In this document: positions 1 to 7,472 of the stretch, piece after piece
Position numbering within the stretch: position 1 is the stretch's first letter
How the letters are laid out: the number at the start of each line of letters is the position of its first letter
NCBI GenBank assembly: GCA_047638675.1
Contig: JBLIML010000004.1
Coordinates: 1 to 64,000, forward strand
Length of the DNA stretch: 64,000 nucleotides
Direction: 5' to 3'
Origin: WLWS01 sp047638675
GTDB lineage: Bacteria; Pseudomonadota; Gammaproteobacteria; Eutrophobiales; Eutrophobiaceae
Position numbers and translations under genes: made by a program
Notes under the pieces: model-generated
Database searches by the model: none
Told to the model about the DNA's origin: nothing
The model's input: the letters and a program-made list of their open reading frames with translations, nothing else

Positions 1-1
1 T

Positions 2-103
2 AATTGGGATGCTGTGTGTGATAGTGCAGAGTTAAATGAAGCTGATCGCAATTTATTTTGGAAGCGGCAATTTCTAAACCCCTATGCTTTTGAAGGATAT
101 TAG
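2..103 (+). CDS. C-terminal 33 residues of a gene cut by the window edge
   Basis: An open frame enters from the left edge and stops with TAG at 101-103. The visible tail contains FWKRQFLNPYAFEGY. The tail RQFLNPYAFE reminds me of the C-termini of some HipA-family proteins, which would make it a relative of the hipA gene at 800, but the fragment is too short to decide. It ends 27 bp before an inverted-repeat element. No start, promoter or partner is visible. Confidence 0.35.
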   Translation, partial: NWDAVCDSAELNEADRNLFWKRQFLNPYAFEGY

Positions 104-129
104 GCTCAGTTCTCACATTGCATGGATAC

Positions 130-243
130 GGGACACTGATTAGTTAATAAGATAACGAGTCTCGATTGTTTCTAGCTATATATTATAAATGGAACAGTGA
201 AGTATTCATTTGTCGACTTAACTTATTAACTAATCAGTGTCCC
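130..243. repeat. 114-bp element with perfect 22-bp terminal inverted repeats
   Basis: Positions 130-151 and 222-243 are exact reverse complements (22 bp, beginning GGGACACTGATTAG). They enclose 70 bp of AT-rich DNA without a reading frame. The shape is that of a MITE, a solo IS remnant or a RAYT/REP-type hairpin. No clear target-site duplication flanks it. Immediately to its right, 241-260 is a short telomere-like run (CCCCTAA CCCCTAA CCCTAT). No transposase is present in the window. Confidence 0.7.
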
Positions 244-360
244 CTAACCCCTAACCCTATTGTCAACGGCAATGTCATAATGACTCACCGCGGTGACGTT
301 CTGGAAACAGGTAATAAATCCTGTTGCTTCAACTAGAGTCAGAGAAAGAAGAAAAAACAT
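244..360 (-). CDS. possible 38-aa ORF, perhaps a truncated gene start
   Basis: On the minus strand an ATG (358-360) is preceded by a strong Shine-Dalgarno sequence AAGGAG about 10 nt upstream. It opens a 38-residue frame beginning MFFLLSLTLVEATGF that stops at 244-246, directly beside the inverted-repeat element. The hydrophobic start could be a signal or membrane segment. I do not recognise it. It may be the 5' end of a gene cut off by the neighbouring element, or chance. The rest of 104-556 holds only this ORF, the inverted-repeat element and the hip control region. Confidence 0.25.
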   Translation of the reverse strand: MFFLLSLTLVEATGFITCFQNVTAVSHYDIAVDNRVRG

Positions 361-493
361 ACCAAATCATCTCCTTAGACTGGACAGTTCTGGGTGCTAA
401 TTGACACTCTGATCAGCTAACGACGTTAAATTACATAAATATACGGTAAAAGGTATATATAGGTAATATACTGAAAATCGTATAAAAATAATA

Positions 494-537
494 TATACGC
501 ATAAGCGTATAATGATGTAATATGCGAAATAGCGTAT
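494..537 (+). promoter_or_regulatory. hipBA promoter with palindromic operators
   Basis: A perfect palindrome TATACGC-ATAA-GCGTATA lies at 494-511 and overlaps a consensus -10 box TATAAT (508-513). A second, imperfect copy ATATGC-N6-GCGTAT is at 520-537, so GCGTAT recurs 27 bp apart. It sits 20-63 bp before hipB. HipB antitoxins are known to repress their own operon through paired palindromes, so autorepression is the natural inference. The site sequence differs from the E. coli TATCC-N8-GGATA type. Confidence 0.6.
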
Positions 538-556
538 CTTTGAGTGGAGTGAGAAT

Positions 557-796
557 ATGGGAATACGAAGCAATAAAGATTTTGGTGCTTATATCCGTCA
601 GGCACGACAAAAGCAGAATTTACGCCAAATTGACCTGGCGAAAGCAGCCTCTGTTCGGCAGGCATTAATTTCTGATTTAGAGAATGGCGTGAACAGTGCC
701 AGATTGGACACCGTGTTTAAAGTATTGGCAGCACTGAAGCTGGATTTATCGATTACCGATCGAGTGAAGCCAAATTTTGATCCTACGGAGTATTAA
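557..796 (+). CDS. hipB: HipB-type antitoxin, helix-turn-helix
   Basis: A 79-residue Xre-family DNA-binding protein, the antitoxin and operon repressor expected to bind and neutralise the HipA kinase encoded 3 bp downstream. The HTH covers about residues 8-60, with FGAYIRQARQKQNLRQIDLA forming the first helices and VRQALISDLENG the recognition helix. E. coli HipB is 88 residues, so the length fits. A GGAGTG ribosome-binding site precedes ATG at 557. Promoter palindromes at 494-537 suggest autoregulation. The C-terminus (NFDPTEY) does not look like the E. coli tail, so contacts with HipA may differ. Confidence 0.88.
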   Translation: MGIRSNKDFGAYIRQARQKQNLRQIDLAKAASVRQALISDLENGVNSARLDTVFKVLAALKLDLSITDRVKPNFDPTEY

Positions 797-799
797 TAG

Positions 800-2095
800 A
801 TGGGACGAAAACGCAGACAACGTGCTTTAGATATATATGTAGGCTCCAGCAAAGTAGGGCAATACACGCGAGCTGCAAACGGCTTAACCACATTTCGTTA
901 TTCAGATGAGTGGCTATCTAACTCAGACAAGTCATTTCCAATTTCAATGTCTATGCCATTGTCTAACCGTATTTGGTCTGGAGACCAGGTAAATAGTTAT
1001 TTTGACGGTTTATTGCCTGATGACCAAACTATCAGGGAGAAGATCGCCGCTCGCGAACATGCAGAAGGTGCGACAAGTTTTGATTTGCTAGCAGTGTTAG
1101 GACGTGATTGTGTAGGCGCATTGCGATTTATCCCCGGAGGGGAAGATTCCGGTAGTCCATCAGAAATGCAGTATCGACCTATTAGTGATGATGAAATTGT
1201 CCAAAAGATAGAGGCTTTAGGCGCATCGCCTCTAGGAGTCGATATAGATAAAGATGATTTTCGTATTTCTATCGCAGGTATGCAGGAAAAAACTGCATTT
1301 TTGAAAATTGATGGTGAGTGGCAAATTCCATTAGGAGCAACACCGACCTCTCATATTTTTAAGCCAGCAATGAAGGGAGGGCCGAATGGAGCGGATTTTT
1401 CAGATACATCCTGGAACGAATGGTTCTGTTTAAAGCTCTGTAATACCTTTGGCTTGAATACAGCAGAAGCGGATGTTCGCTTGTTCGATAATAAGCCGGT
1501 CATTATCGTAGAACGCTTTGACCGTGTATGGAGAGACGGCACTCTATATCGTATTCCTCAAGAAGACTTATGTCAGGCAACTGGCGTTTCGCCAACCAGG
1601 AAATATCAGAATGATGGTGGTTTGAGTATGGTTGATATTCTGGGTTTTCTGGATGGGGCGGCAGATCCAAAGAAAGATAAGCTAACTCTTTTGAAAGCGC
1701 AGATTGTGTTTTGGCTTCTATCGGCCATTGATGGTCATGCCAAGAATTTTTCAATATTTCTAACGCCAGGTGGATATGAGTTAACTCCCCTTTACGACGT
1801 TATGTCAGCGGCACCTTATCCCGAGCTTTCACCGCATAAAATTAAATTGGCAATGTCGGCAGGTGATAATCGTCATTATCGCATCAAAGAAATTCTTCCC
1901 AGGCATTTTTATCAGACGGCGAAAAAAGGTGGGTTATCAGAAGAGGATATGGATGCGATATTCGGAGAGATAAAAGAAAGACTTGGTCGTGGATTTGATG
2001 AGGAGATTGCTGAAGCGCTTGCGATAGGAATGCCAGAAGCTTGTTACGCATCAATACTAGATGCCTTAGGAAATAAGGCAAAACGGCTAGAGTGA
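800..2095 (+). CDS. hipA: HipA-family serine/threonine kinase toxin
   Basis: A 431-residue toxin of the HipBA module. E. coli HipA (440 residues) phosphorylates glutamyl-tRNA synthetase and causes growth arrest and persistence. The N-terminal HipA domain (about 10-110) is followed by the kinase-like C domain. ISIAGMQEKTAF carries Ser157, matching the autophosphorylated Ser150 of E. coli. VERFDRVW, IDGHAKNF (catalytic Asp311 and Asn316) and LYDVMS (metal-binding Asp333) are intact, so the enzyme looks active. The start follows hipB by 3 bp, with GGAG at 786-789 inside hipB, so the two are co-translated. The target here cannot be inferred. Confidence 0.92.
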   Translation: MGRKRRQRALDIYVGSSKVGQYTRAANGLTTFRYSDEWLSNSDKSFPISMSMPLSNRIWSGDQVNSYFDGLLPDDQTIREKIAAREHAEGATSFDLLAVLGRDCVGALRFIPGGEDSGSPSEMQYRPISDDEIVQKIEALGASPLGVDIDKDDFRISIAGMQEKTAFLKIDGEWQIPLGATPTSHIFKPAMKGGPNGADFSDTSWNEWFCLKLCNTFGLNTAEADVRLFDNKPVIIVERFDRVWRDGTLYRIPQEDLCQATGVSPTRKYQNDGGLSMVDILGFLDGAADPKKDKLTLLKAQIVFWLLSAIDGHAKNFSIFLTPGGYELTPLYDVMSAAPYPELSPHKIKLAMSAGDNRHYRIKEILPRHFYQTAKKGGLSEEDMDAIFGEIKERLGRGFDEEIAEALAIGMPEACYASILDALGNKAKRLE

Positions 2096-2110
2096 TCCGG
2101 ATCCGTCCTG

Positions 2111-4693
2111 TTGCGATGCAAGCCAACCCAATATTTAAAGACTACGCCATTGAATCCTACTGATATTAGATTGCCTGTTGTCGAAATTCTCGATGAGTTG
2201 AAGTCGACACTCAAACGGCAGCATGAGGCAATTCTGCAGGCGCCACCCGGCGCAGGAAAAACCACCCTTGTGCCGCTAGCACTGGTAGATGAACCCTGGC
2301 TAGAGCAAAAGAAAATATTAATGCTGGAGCCACGCCGCATTGCAACTCGCGCAGCGGCGCACCGTATGGCGGATCTGCTTCACGAAGCTGTGGGCCAGAC
2401 CGTGGGATATCGAATGCGACTTGATACCAGGGTTTCCTCTCACACAAAAATCGAAGTGATTACAGAAGGCATCCTCACCCGGATGCTTCAGGAGGACCCC
2501 TCCCTTAGCGACGTAGGTTTGGTTATTTTCGATGAGTTTCATGAACGTAGCCTGGACGCGGATCTGGCGCTTGCCTTGTGCCTGAAGGGTCGATCCTTAT
2601 TCAGGGAGGACGATCCACTTAAAGTACTCATCATGTCGGCAACGCTTGATAGCCATAAGCTGGCGGAGTTACTCAGGGCACCTGTTATCCAAAGTGAAGG
2701 CAAGCAATTTCCGGTAGATGTCATCTACGGCAAAGCTGTTCAGCCGCGAGAATCAATCAATAACAAGACGGTTGCGGCAACCCTAAGCGCACTGTCTGAC
2801 AACCCCGAGAGCAGTATTCTCGTATTCCTCCCCGGCCAGAGTGAAATCAGGAGCGTGGAAGACTCGCTTAGGATCGAGTTACATAATAGAAAAATTAGCG
2901 GCGTTCATCTGTGCTCCCTGTATGGCAATCTTTCCCTGGAAGCACAACAAAGTGCTGTCGCACCGGTAGCAAAGCCCGGTGAGAGAAAAATCGTACTGGC
3001 AACCAATATCGCAGAAACCAGCTTAACCATCGATGGTGTGGATGTTGTCATCGACACGGGTCTCGCCAGGGAATCTGTCTTCGATCCGACAACGGGAATG
3101 ACACGGCTGCACACACGAAAAATATCCCAGGCATCGAGCACACAACGAATGGGCCGGGCAGGCAGATTGCGCCCCGGAAAATGCTATCGGCTCTGGTCAA
3201 AAAGTCAGCAGGATCAGTTGGCGCCTCATGCAACGCCAGAGATATTAAGCGCCGACCTCACCTCGGTCGCGCTGCAACTTCTACAATGGGGGATAAATGA
3301 TCCGATGGAACTCGCCTGGCTGGATCCACCAGCAAGCGGTCCCTGGTTGCAGGCAGTATCGTTGTTGCTGAGACTCGGCGCGATAGTAAAGTCAGATAAG
3401 GGACTACAATTAACTGAACACGGCACCCAGATGGCGGGCCTTGCCGTGCACCCTCGCCTTGCGCATATGCTGATCTGCGGCGAATCGATTGGGCATGCAG
3501 ACACAGCCAGTCTCATTGCGAGCATCCTGTCCGATCGCGATCCATTGAGTCGGGAGACGCCTGATATGAACGAGAGAATTGATATCCTGCAGGGACAATC
3601 AACATGCCCGAATCAACATCGTGGCTGGTGCCGTCGCACCCGTCAGCTCGCCGAAAAAATTTCTGCGCAAATCAAACAGCTCGTCATCGCTACAGTGACG
3701 AACCCACTTAAGCCTCATCAGGTATCAGGCTATCTCATCGCCTGCGCCTACCCTGATCGGATTGCCAGGCGTCGACACGCTGGTGGCTTTCAATTGGCGA
3801 ATGGCCGGGGAGCAAGCATCCCGGGAAACCATGCTCTGGAGGAGTCCAAGTGGCTAGCCGTCGCTGAGATCGGCGGCATCGCGAGATCGAAAGGCGACAT
3901 GATTCGATCGGCTGCAACGTTAGATGAAACACTATTCGAATCACTACTCTCAGAGCAGGTGACGAACAACACCATTGTTGAGTGGGACAGCAAAACAAAA
4001 CGCTTCATTGCCGAAGAAAGACAACAAATTGGCGATCTCGTTTTAAGCCGCAACAAACTCGCAAAGGTGCCGGCTGAGGCCAAGAAAGAAGCGCTCATAA
4101 AACATGTCCAAACCTCAGGCCTGGAAATCTTACCGTTTACACCGGAGCTTCGACAATGGCAGGCTCGCGTTGAACTCATCCGCGCTAATAGCGGCGATCT
4201 TACCTTGCCGGACGTGTCCGATGAACACCTGCTGGTTTCCATGAATGAGTGGCTTGGGCCGTATCTTGAACCCGTCAACCTGCTAAGCCATTTTAAGAAG
4301 CTTGATTTAAAATCCATTCTTACCTCGCTACTGACGTGGGAGCAGAATCAACAACTGAATGCACTGGCACCGCAACGCTTGCAGGTGCCTTCCGGTTCGA
4401 GTTACGCGATTGATTACACAACTACGCCGCCGGTACTCGCAGTCAAGCTGCAGGAAATGTTTGGATGTGTTGATACACCGACAGTCCTCAATGGCCAGGT
4501 GCCAATCACTGTCCATCTGCTATCGCCCGCCGGCAGACCTCTACAGGTTACTCAGGATCTGGCGGGGTTCTGGCAAACTTCCTATCAGGACGTCAGAAAG
4601 GAAATGAAGGGGCGCTATCCAAAACATCCGTGGCCGGAAGACCCGCAAAATGCCGTACCAACAAGAAGAACAAAACCGAGACGAAAGGATTAG
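2111..4693 (+). CDS. hrpB: ATP-dependent RNA helicase HrpB
   Basis: An 860-residue DEAH-type helicase of the HrpB family, expected in the cytoplasm. Walker A APPGAGKTT is at 44-52, the DEFH box at 141-144, motif III SAT at 176-178 and motif VI QRMGRAGR follows. The HA2-like region and the HrpB C-terminal domain fill the rest. Family members are about 810-840 residues. Homology seems to begin near residue 20 (LPVVEILDEL), so a start downstream of ATG 2111 (for example TTG 2150) is possible, and no clear ribosome-binding site marks either. It follows hipA by 15 bp but is a housekeeping-type gene. The physiological role of HrpB is poorly defined even in E. coli. Confidence 0.93.
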   Translation: MRCKPTQYLKTTPLNPTDIRLPVVEILDELKSTLKRQHEAILQAPPGAGKTTLVPLALVDEPWLEQKKILMLEPRRIATRAAAHRMADLLHEAVGQTVGYRMRLDTRVSSHTKIEVITEGILTRMLQEDPSLSDVGLVIFDEFHERSLDADLALALCLKGRSLFREDDPLKVLIMSATLDSHKLAELLRAPVIQSEGKQFPVDVIYGKAVQPRESINNKTVAATLSALSDNPESSILVFLPGQSEIRSVEDSLRIELHNRKISGVHLCSLYGNLSLEAQQSAVAPVAKPGERKIVLATNIAETSLTIDGVDVVIDTGLARESVFDPTTGMTRLHTRKISQASSTQRMGRAGRLRPGKCYRLWSKSQQDQLAPHATPEILSADLTSVALQLLQWGINDPMELAWLDPPASGPWLQAVSLLLRLGAIVKSDKGLQLTEHGTQMAGLAVHPRLAHMLICGESIGHADTASLIASILSDRDPLSRETPDMNERIDILQGQSTCPNQHRGWCRRTRQLAEKISAQIKQLVIATVTNPLKPHQVSGYLIACAYPDRIARRRHAGGFQLANGRGASIPGNHALEESKWLAVAEIGGIARSKGDMIRSAATLDETLFESLLSEQVTNNTIVEWDSKTKRFIAEERQQIGDLVLSRNKLAKVPAEAKKEALIKHVQTSGLEILPFTPELRQWQARVELIRANSGDLTLPDVSDEHLLVSMNEWLGPYLEPVNLLSHFKKLDLKSILTSLLTWEQNQQLNALAPQRLQVPSGSSYAIDYTTTPPVLAVKLQEMFGCVDTPTVLNGQVPITVHLLSPAGRPLQVTQDLAGFWQTSYQDVRKEMKGRYPKHPWPEDPQNAVPTRRTKPRRKD

Positions 4694-4726
4694 AATGGTG
4701 CTCCAGGATAATAATATGAGACAAGC

Positions 4727-5590
4727 ATGCTGACCCTCGGGCAAACCTACAACTTGCGTGTAGTAAAAATAATTGATCAGGGCGCCTATGTGGATGGGGA
4801 GGAACTGGGCGAAATCCTGTTGCCAACCAAACATTGCCCCCCTGACCTTGCGGTAGACAGTGAGCTACCTGTTTTCCTTTATCAGGATTCTGAAACCCGA
4901 CTCATCGTCACGACACAAACTCCCAAAGTACAGGTTGGGGAATTCGCTTACCTGAAAGTTGTTGAGAACACAGATTACGGTTCTTTTATGGACTGGGGTC
5001 TGGACAAAGACTTGCTGCTACCTTTTGGCGAGCAGCACAGGCCAATGGAGGTGGACCGATCCTATCTGGTGTATGTCTATTTGAACAAGGCTGATGGCAG
5101 AATTACCGCTTCATCCAAAGTAGAAAAGTTTCTAGATACTCAATCGGCACACGACTTCGCACCAGGCCAACAGGTTGACCTTATTATCGCAAACAGCACT
5201 GACCTGGGATTTAAGGCCATTATCAATCACAGCCATTGGGGACTACTCTACAAAGATGAGGTGCATGAACGGCTTAGTTTTGGTCAATCGAGGCGTGGTT
5301 TCATTAAATTTGTGAGACCTGATGGCAAGATTGACCTGGCCCTCAGGGAGGAACAAATCACACGAGACCAATACACCATGACAGTTGTTAATTACCTCAA
5401 GGAGCACGATGGATTTGCAGCCGCTCATGACAAAACAGATCCTGAGATAATTCAGGCGCTTTTCGGTATGAGTAAAAAATCCTTTAAGAAAGTCATCGGC
5501 AGACTCTACAAACAGCGTATTATTAAGATTCAAACCGATGGCATTCGCCTCAACAATGAGACCACCAAGCCAACAAAAAACGGAACTTAA
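4727..5590 (+). CDS. CvfB/YitL-like S1-domain RNA-binding protein
   Basis: A 287-residue protein of the CvfB (conserved virulence factor B, YitL) family. The N-terminal half carries S1/OB-fold repeats: LRVVKIIDQGAYVDG and YLKVVENTDYGSFMDWGL are typical S1 strand patterns at about 10-25 and 75-95, and a third lies near 145-200. The C-terminal 70 residues form the family's winged helix, with MSKKSFKKVIGRLYKQRII near 250. Known homologues bind RNA and influence expression of exported proteins in Gram-positive bacteria; the role in proteobacteria is unclear. It lies 33 bp after hrpB and 2 bp before the yehS-like gene, so the three may be co-transcribed. Confidence 0.85.
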   Translation: MLTLGQTYNLRVVKIIDQGAYVDGEELGEILLPTKHCPPDLAVDSELPVFLYQDSETRLIVTTQTPKVQVGEFAYLKVVENTDYGSFMDWGLDKDLLLPFGEQHRPMEVDRSYLVYVYLNKADGRITASSKVEKFLDTQSAHDFAPGQQVDLIIANSTDLGFKAIINHSHWGLLYKDEVHERLSFGQSRRGFIKFVRPDGKIDLALREEQITRDQYTMTVVNYLKEHDGFAAAHDKTDPEIIQALFGMSKKSFKKVIGRLYKQRIIKIQTDGIRLNNETTKPTKNGT

Positions 5591-5592
5591 CT

Positions 5593-6078
5593 ATTAACAA
5601 CAACGATATTCTCCGCCGACTTCGCTATGCATTTGATTTTAGCGATTCGAAAATGATCGCCGTCTTCGCACAAGCTGAGCTCGAAGTAAGCCGCAGCCAG
5701 GTAAGTGACTGGTTGAAAAAGGACGAAGACTCCGAGCAGCAGCCGTGCGATGACAGGATTTTGGCCTGCTACCTAAATGGCCTGATTAACGAGATGCGCG
5801 GCAAGAAAGAAGGTAGGCAACCGGAACCGGAAGACAAACTCGATAACAACATTATCTTCAGGAAACTCAAGATAGCCCTTAACCTGCAGGCTGAAGACAT
5901 ATTAAGAATTCTGGCGCTTGTCGATATTACGATAAGCAAGCATGAACTCAGCGCATTTTTCAGAAAGAAAGGGCACAAGCATTACAGAGAGTGTCAGGAA
6001 CAAATCCTGAGAAATTTCCTACACGGTATCCAGATAAAATACCGAGACGAAACAGAGATCGAAAATAACGCAGACTAG
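5593..6078 (+). CDS. yehS: DUF1456/YehS-like protein, apparent ATT start
   Basis: Two copies of the DUF1456 unit are visible: DILRRLRYAFDFSDSKMI near the start and IIFRKLKIALNLQAEDIL near 88-105. Each is followed by a helical stretch ending in LSAFFRKKGH-type motifs. The function of the family is unknown. The first ATG (5653) would cut off the first 20 residues, which match the E. coli YehS N-terminus (NDILRSVRYMLDISDSK, from memory). The same frame is open from 5560 and offers no ATG, GTG or TTG before that region; ATT at 5593 is preceded by GGAA at 5582-5585. With that start the protein is 161 residues, close to YehS (156). The start is an inference from homology. Confidence 0.75.
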   Translation: MNNNDILRRLRYAFDFSDSKMIAVFAQAELEVSRSQVSDWLKKDEDSEQQPCDDRILACYLNGLINEMRGKKEGRQPEPEDKLDNNIIFRKLKIALNLQAEDILRILALVDITISKHELSAFFRKKGHKHYRECQEQILRNFLHGIQIKYRDETEIENNAD

Positions 6079-6437
6079 TTCAGCAGCATAACGGCGAACC
6101 GCCCCAGCATCACGGGTTCAAACTTATGTGGCCAATATGATTTAATCTCTTAACCGGGGTTAGGGTAATCCTATCCCAGTTTGACGCGCACATTCTAAAA
6201 GGGACTGGACTGAGGCAATTCCAGCGTCGATTGATGTTGTTTTGCGTTCCCGAAAAGATCCAAAGACGCAGACCCTATTAATTCTATTAGCAGCAAGAGG
6301 GCCAGGAGTTTTTACTCGCCATGTGCGCTTTTTGTGTGTCACAATTGTGCCCTGTTATGCTCAGTTAGGCATATTTTGCAACGAACGCCCTGTCTAACTA
6401 TTTGTTAATTAAAATGTTATATTTCCCAAAATAAATC
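6079..6437. other. intergenic region without a recognisable gene
   Basis: This stretch holds no supported gene. A 60-residue minus-strand frame (6160-6342) has no recognisable motif. A short palindrome CACAATTGTG lies near 6339-6350. The region borders the tRNA fragment on the side where an integrated element would be expected, so it may be decayed element DNA. Confidence 0.4.
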
Positions 6438-6481
6438 TGAAAATCCCTATGTCGGTGGTTCAATTCCACCCCCGGCCACCA
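6438..6481 (+). pseudogene. 3' half of tRNA-Phe(GAA), likely attachment-site scar
   Basis: The sequence starts in an anticodon loop (CTGAAAA from 6437), continues through a TCCCT half-stem and variable loop TATGTC, then a complete T arm GGTGG-TTCAATT-CCACC, then an acceptor strand CCCGGCC with discriminator A and encoded CCA. This matches the 3' half of gammaproteobacterial tRNA-Phe. The 5' acceptor strand, D arm and 5' anticodon stem are absent: the upstream sequence is AT-rich and cannot pair. Such 3' halves are left at the distal end of elements integrated into tRNA genes. No integrase is present in the window. Confidence 0.75.
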
Positions 6482-6506
6482 TCTTCTTAAATACTGGTAT
6501 TTAATT

Positions 6507-7454
6507 ATGGAAAAATCGATCGATCAAGCCGTGCATCGCAGTAATTTGTACGGCACAAACCCCGAGCAAACCTATAGTGGTGCTCTCAGTTTCATGCGTC
6601 GTTTGTATACGCGTGAACTTAAAGGTGTGGATGTGGCTGTTACTGGCATTCCGTTTGATACGGCCACAACCAATAGGCCGGGAACACGTTTTGGACCGCG
6701 TTCAATTCGGGAGGCTTCCACGCAAATTGCCTGGGCGCAGATGGATGGCTGGGATTTTGATGCCTTTGATAAACTGGCGGTGATTGACTACGGGGACTGT
6801 GATTTTGACCACGGTCGGCCTGAAAAAGTACCAGCACGTATTCAGAAACATACGAAAGCGATAATTTCCGAAAATGTTGGCTTGCTAACATTGGGTGGTG
6901 ATCATTTTATAACTTATCCGATTTTGAAAGCACACGCTGAGCTTTACGGCCCTTTATCCCTCATTCATTTTGATGCACATTCCGATACCTGGGCAGATGA
7001 AGAGGGTCGGATTGACCATGGCACCATGTTTTATCATGCCGCGAAAGAAGGGATTGTGAATGCGGAAAAATCAGTTCAAATTGGTTTACGTACGCACAAT
7101 GATGATGCCTGGGGTTTTAATGTATTAAAGGCACCGTGGGTACATGAGCAGGGAATAAATGCAGTGGTCGAACGAACAAAGGAAATCGTTGGCGATAACT
7201 TATGTTATTTAACATTTGATATAGACTGTCTTGATCCGAGTTACGCTCCGGGCACGGGGACACCGGTGATCGGTGGTTTAACGACGCATCAGGCACAACA
7301 GATTTTGCGCGGCTTTGCCGGGATAAACCTGGTGGGTATGGATCTGGTGGAAGTAGCGCCGGCCTATGATGTCGGCGATATCACCTCACTAGCTGGCGCC
7401 AGTCTGGCCCTGGAGATGTTGTATGTTTATGCTTCCAATCCAAACCGCAAGTAG
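6507..7454 (+). CDS. speB: agmatinase / ureohydrolase
   Basis: A 315-residue arginase-superfamily enzyme that by context should hydrolyse agmatine to putrescine and urea. Binuclear manganese ligands are visible in LGGDHFITYP, HFDAHSDTW and TFDIDCLDPSYAPGTGTP. SpeB of E. coli is 306 residues. Relatives act on guanidinobutyrate or guanidinopropionate and cannot be excluded by eye. It begins 25 bp after the tRNA-Phe remnant and converges on the putrescine-degrading operon with only 18 bp between stops. Agmatine deiminase at the right edge of the window would provide a second agmatine route. Confidence 0.87.
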   Translation: MEKSIDQAVHRSNLYGTNPEQTYSGALSFMRRLYTRELKGVDVAVTGIPFDTATTNRPGTRFGPRSIREASTQIAWAQMDGWDFDAFDKLAVIDYGDCDFDHGRPEKVPARIQKHTKAIISENVGLLTLGGDHFITYPILKAHAELYGPLSLIHFDAHSDTWADEEGRIDHGTMFYHAAKEGIVNAEKSVQIGLRTHNDDAWGFNVLKAPWVHEQGINAVVERTKEIVGDNLCYLTFDIDCLDPSYAPGTGTPVIGGLTTHQAQQILRGFAGINLVGMDLVEVAPAYDVGDITSLAGASLALEMLYVYASNPNRK

Positions 7455-7472
7455 TTGCGTGTTTCGGCGTTG

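Noticed and set aside
3790..4317. 175-residue minus-strand frame inside hrpB
   Set aside because: A shadow frame of an intact, well-supported helicase gene with low-complexity Ser-rich content.
6160..6342. 60-residue minus-strand frame next to the tRNA remnant
   Set aside because: No recognisable motif, no clear ribosome-binding site and no partner; treated as non-coding.
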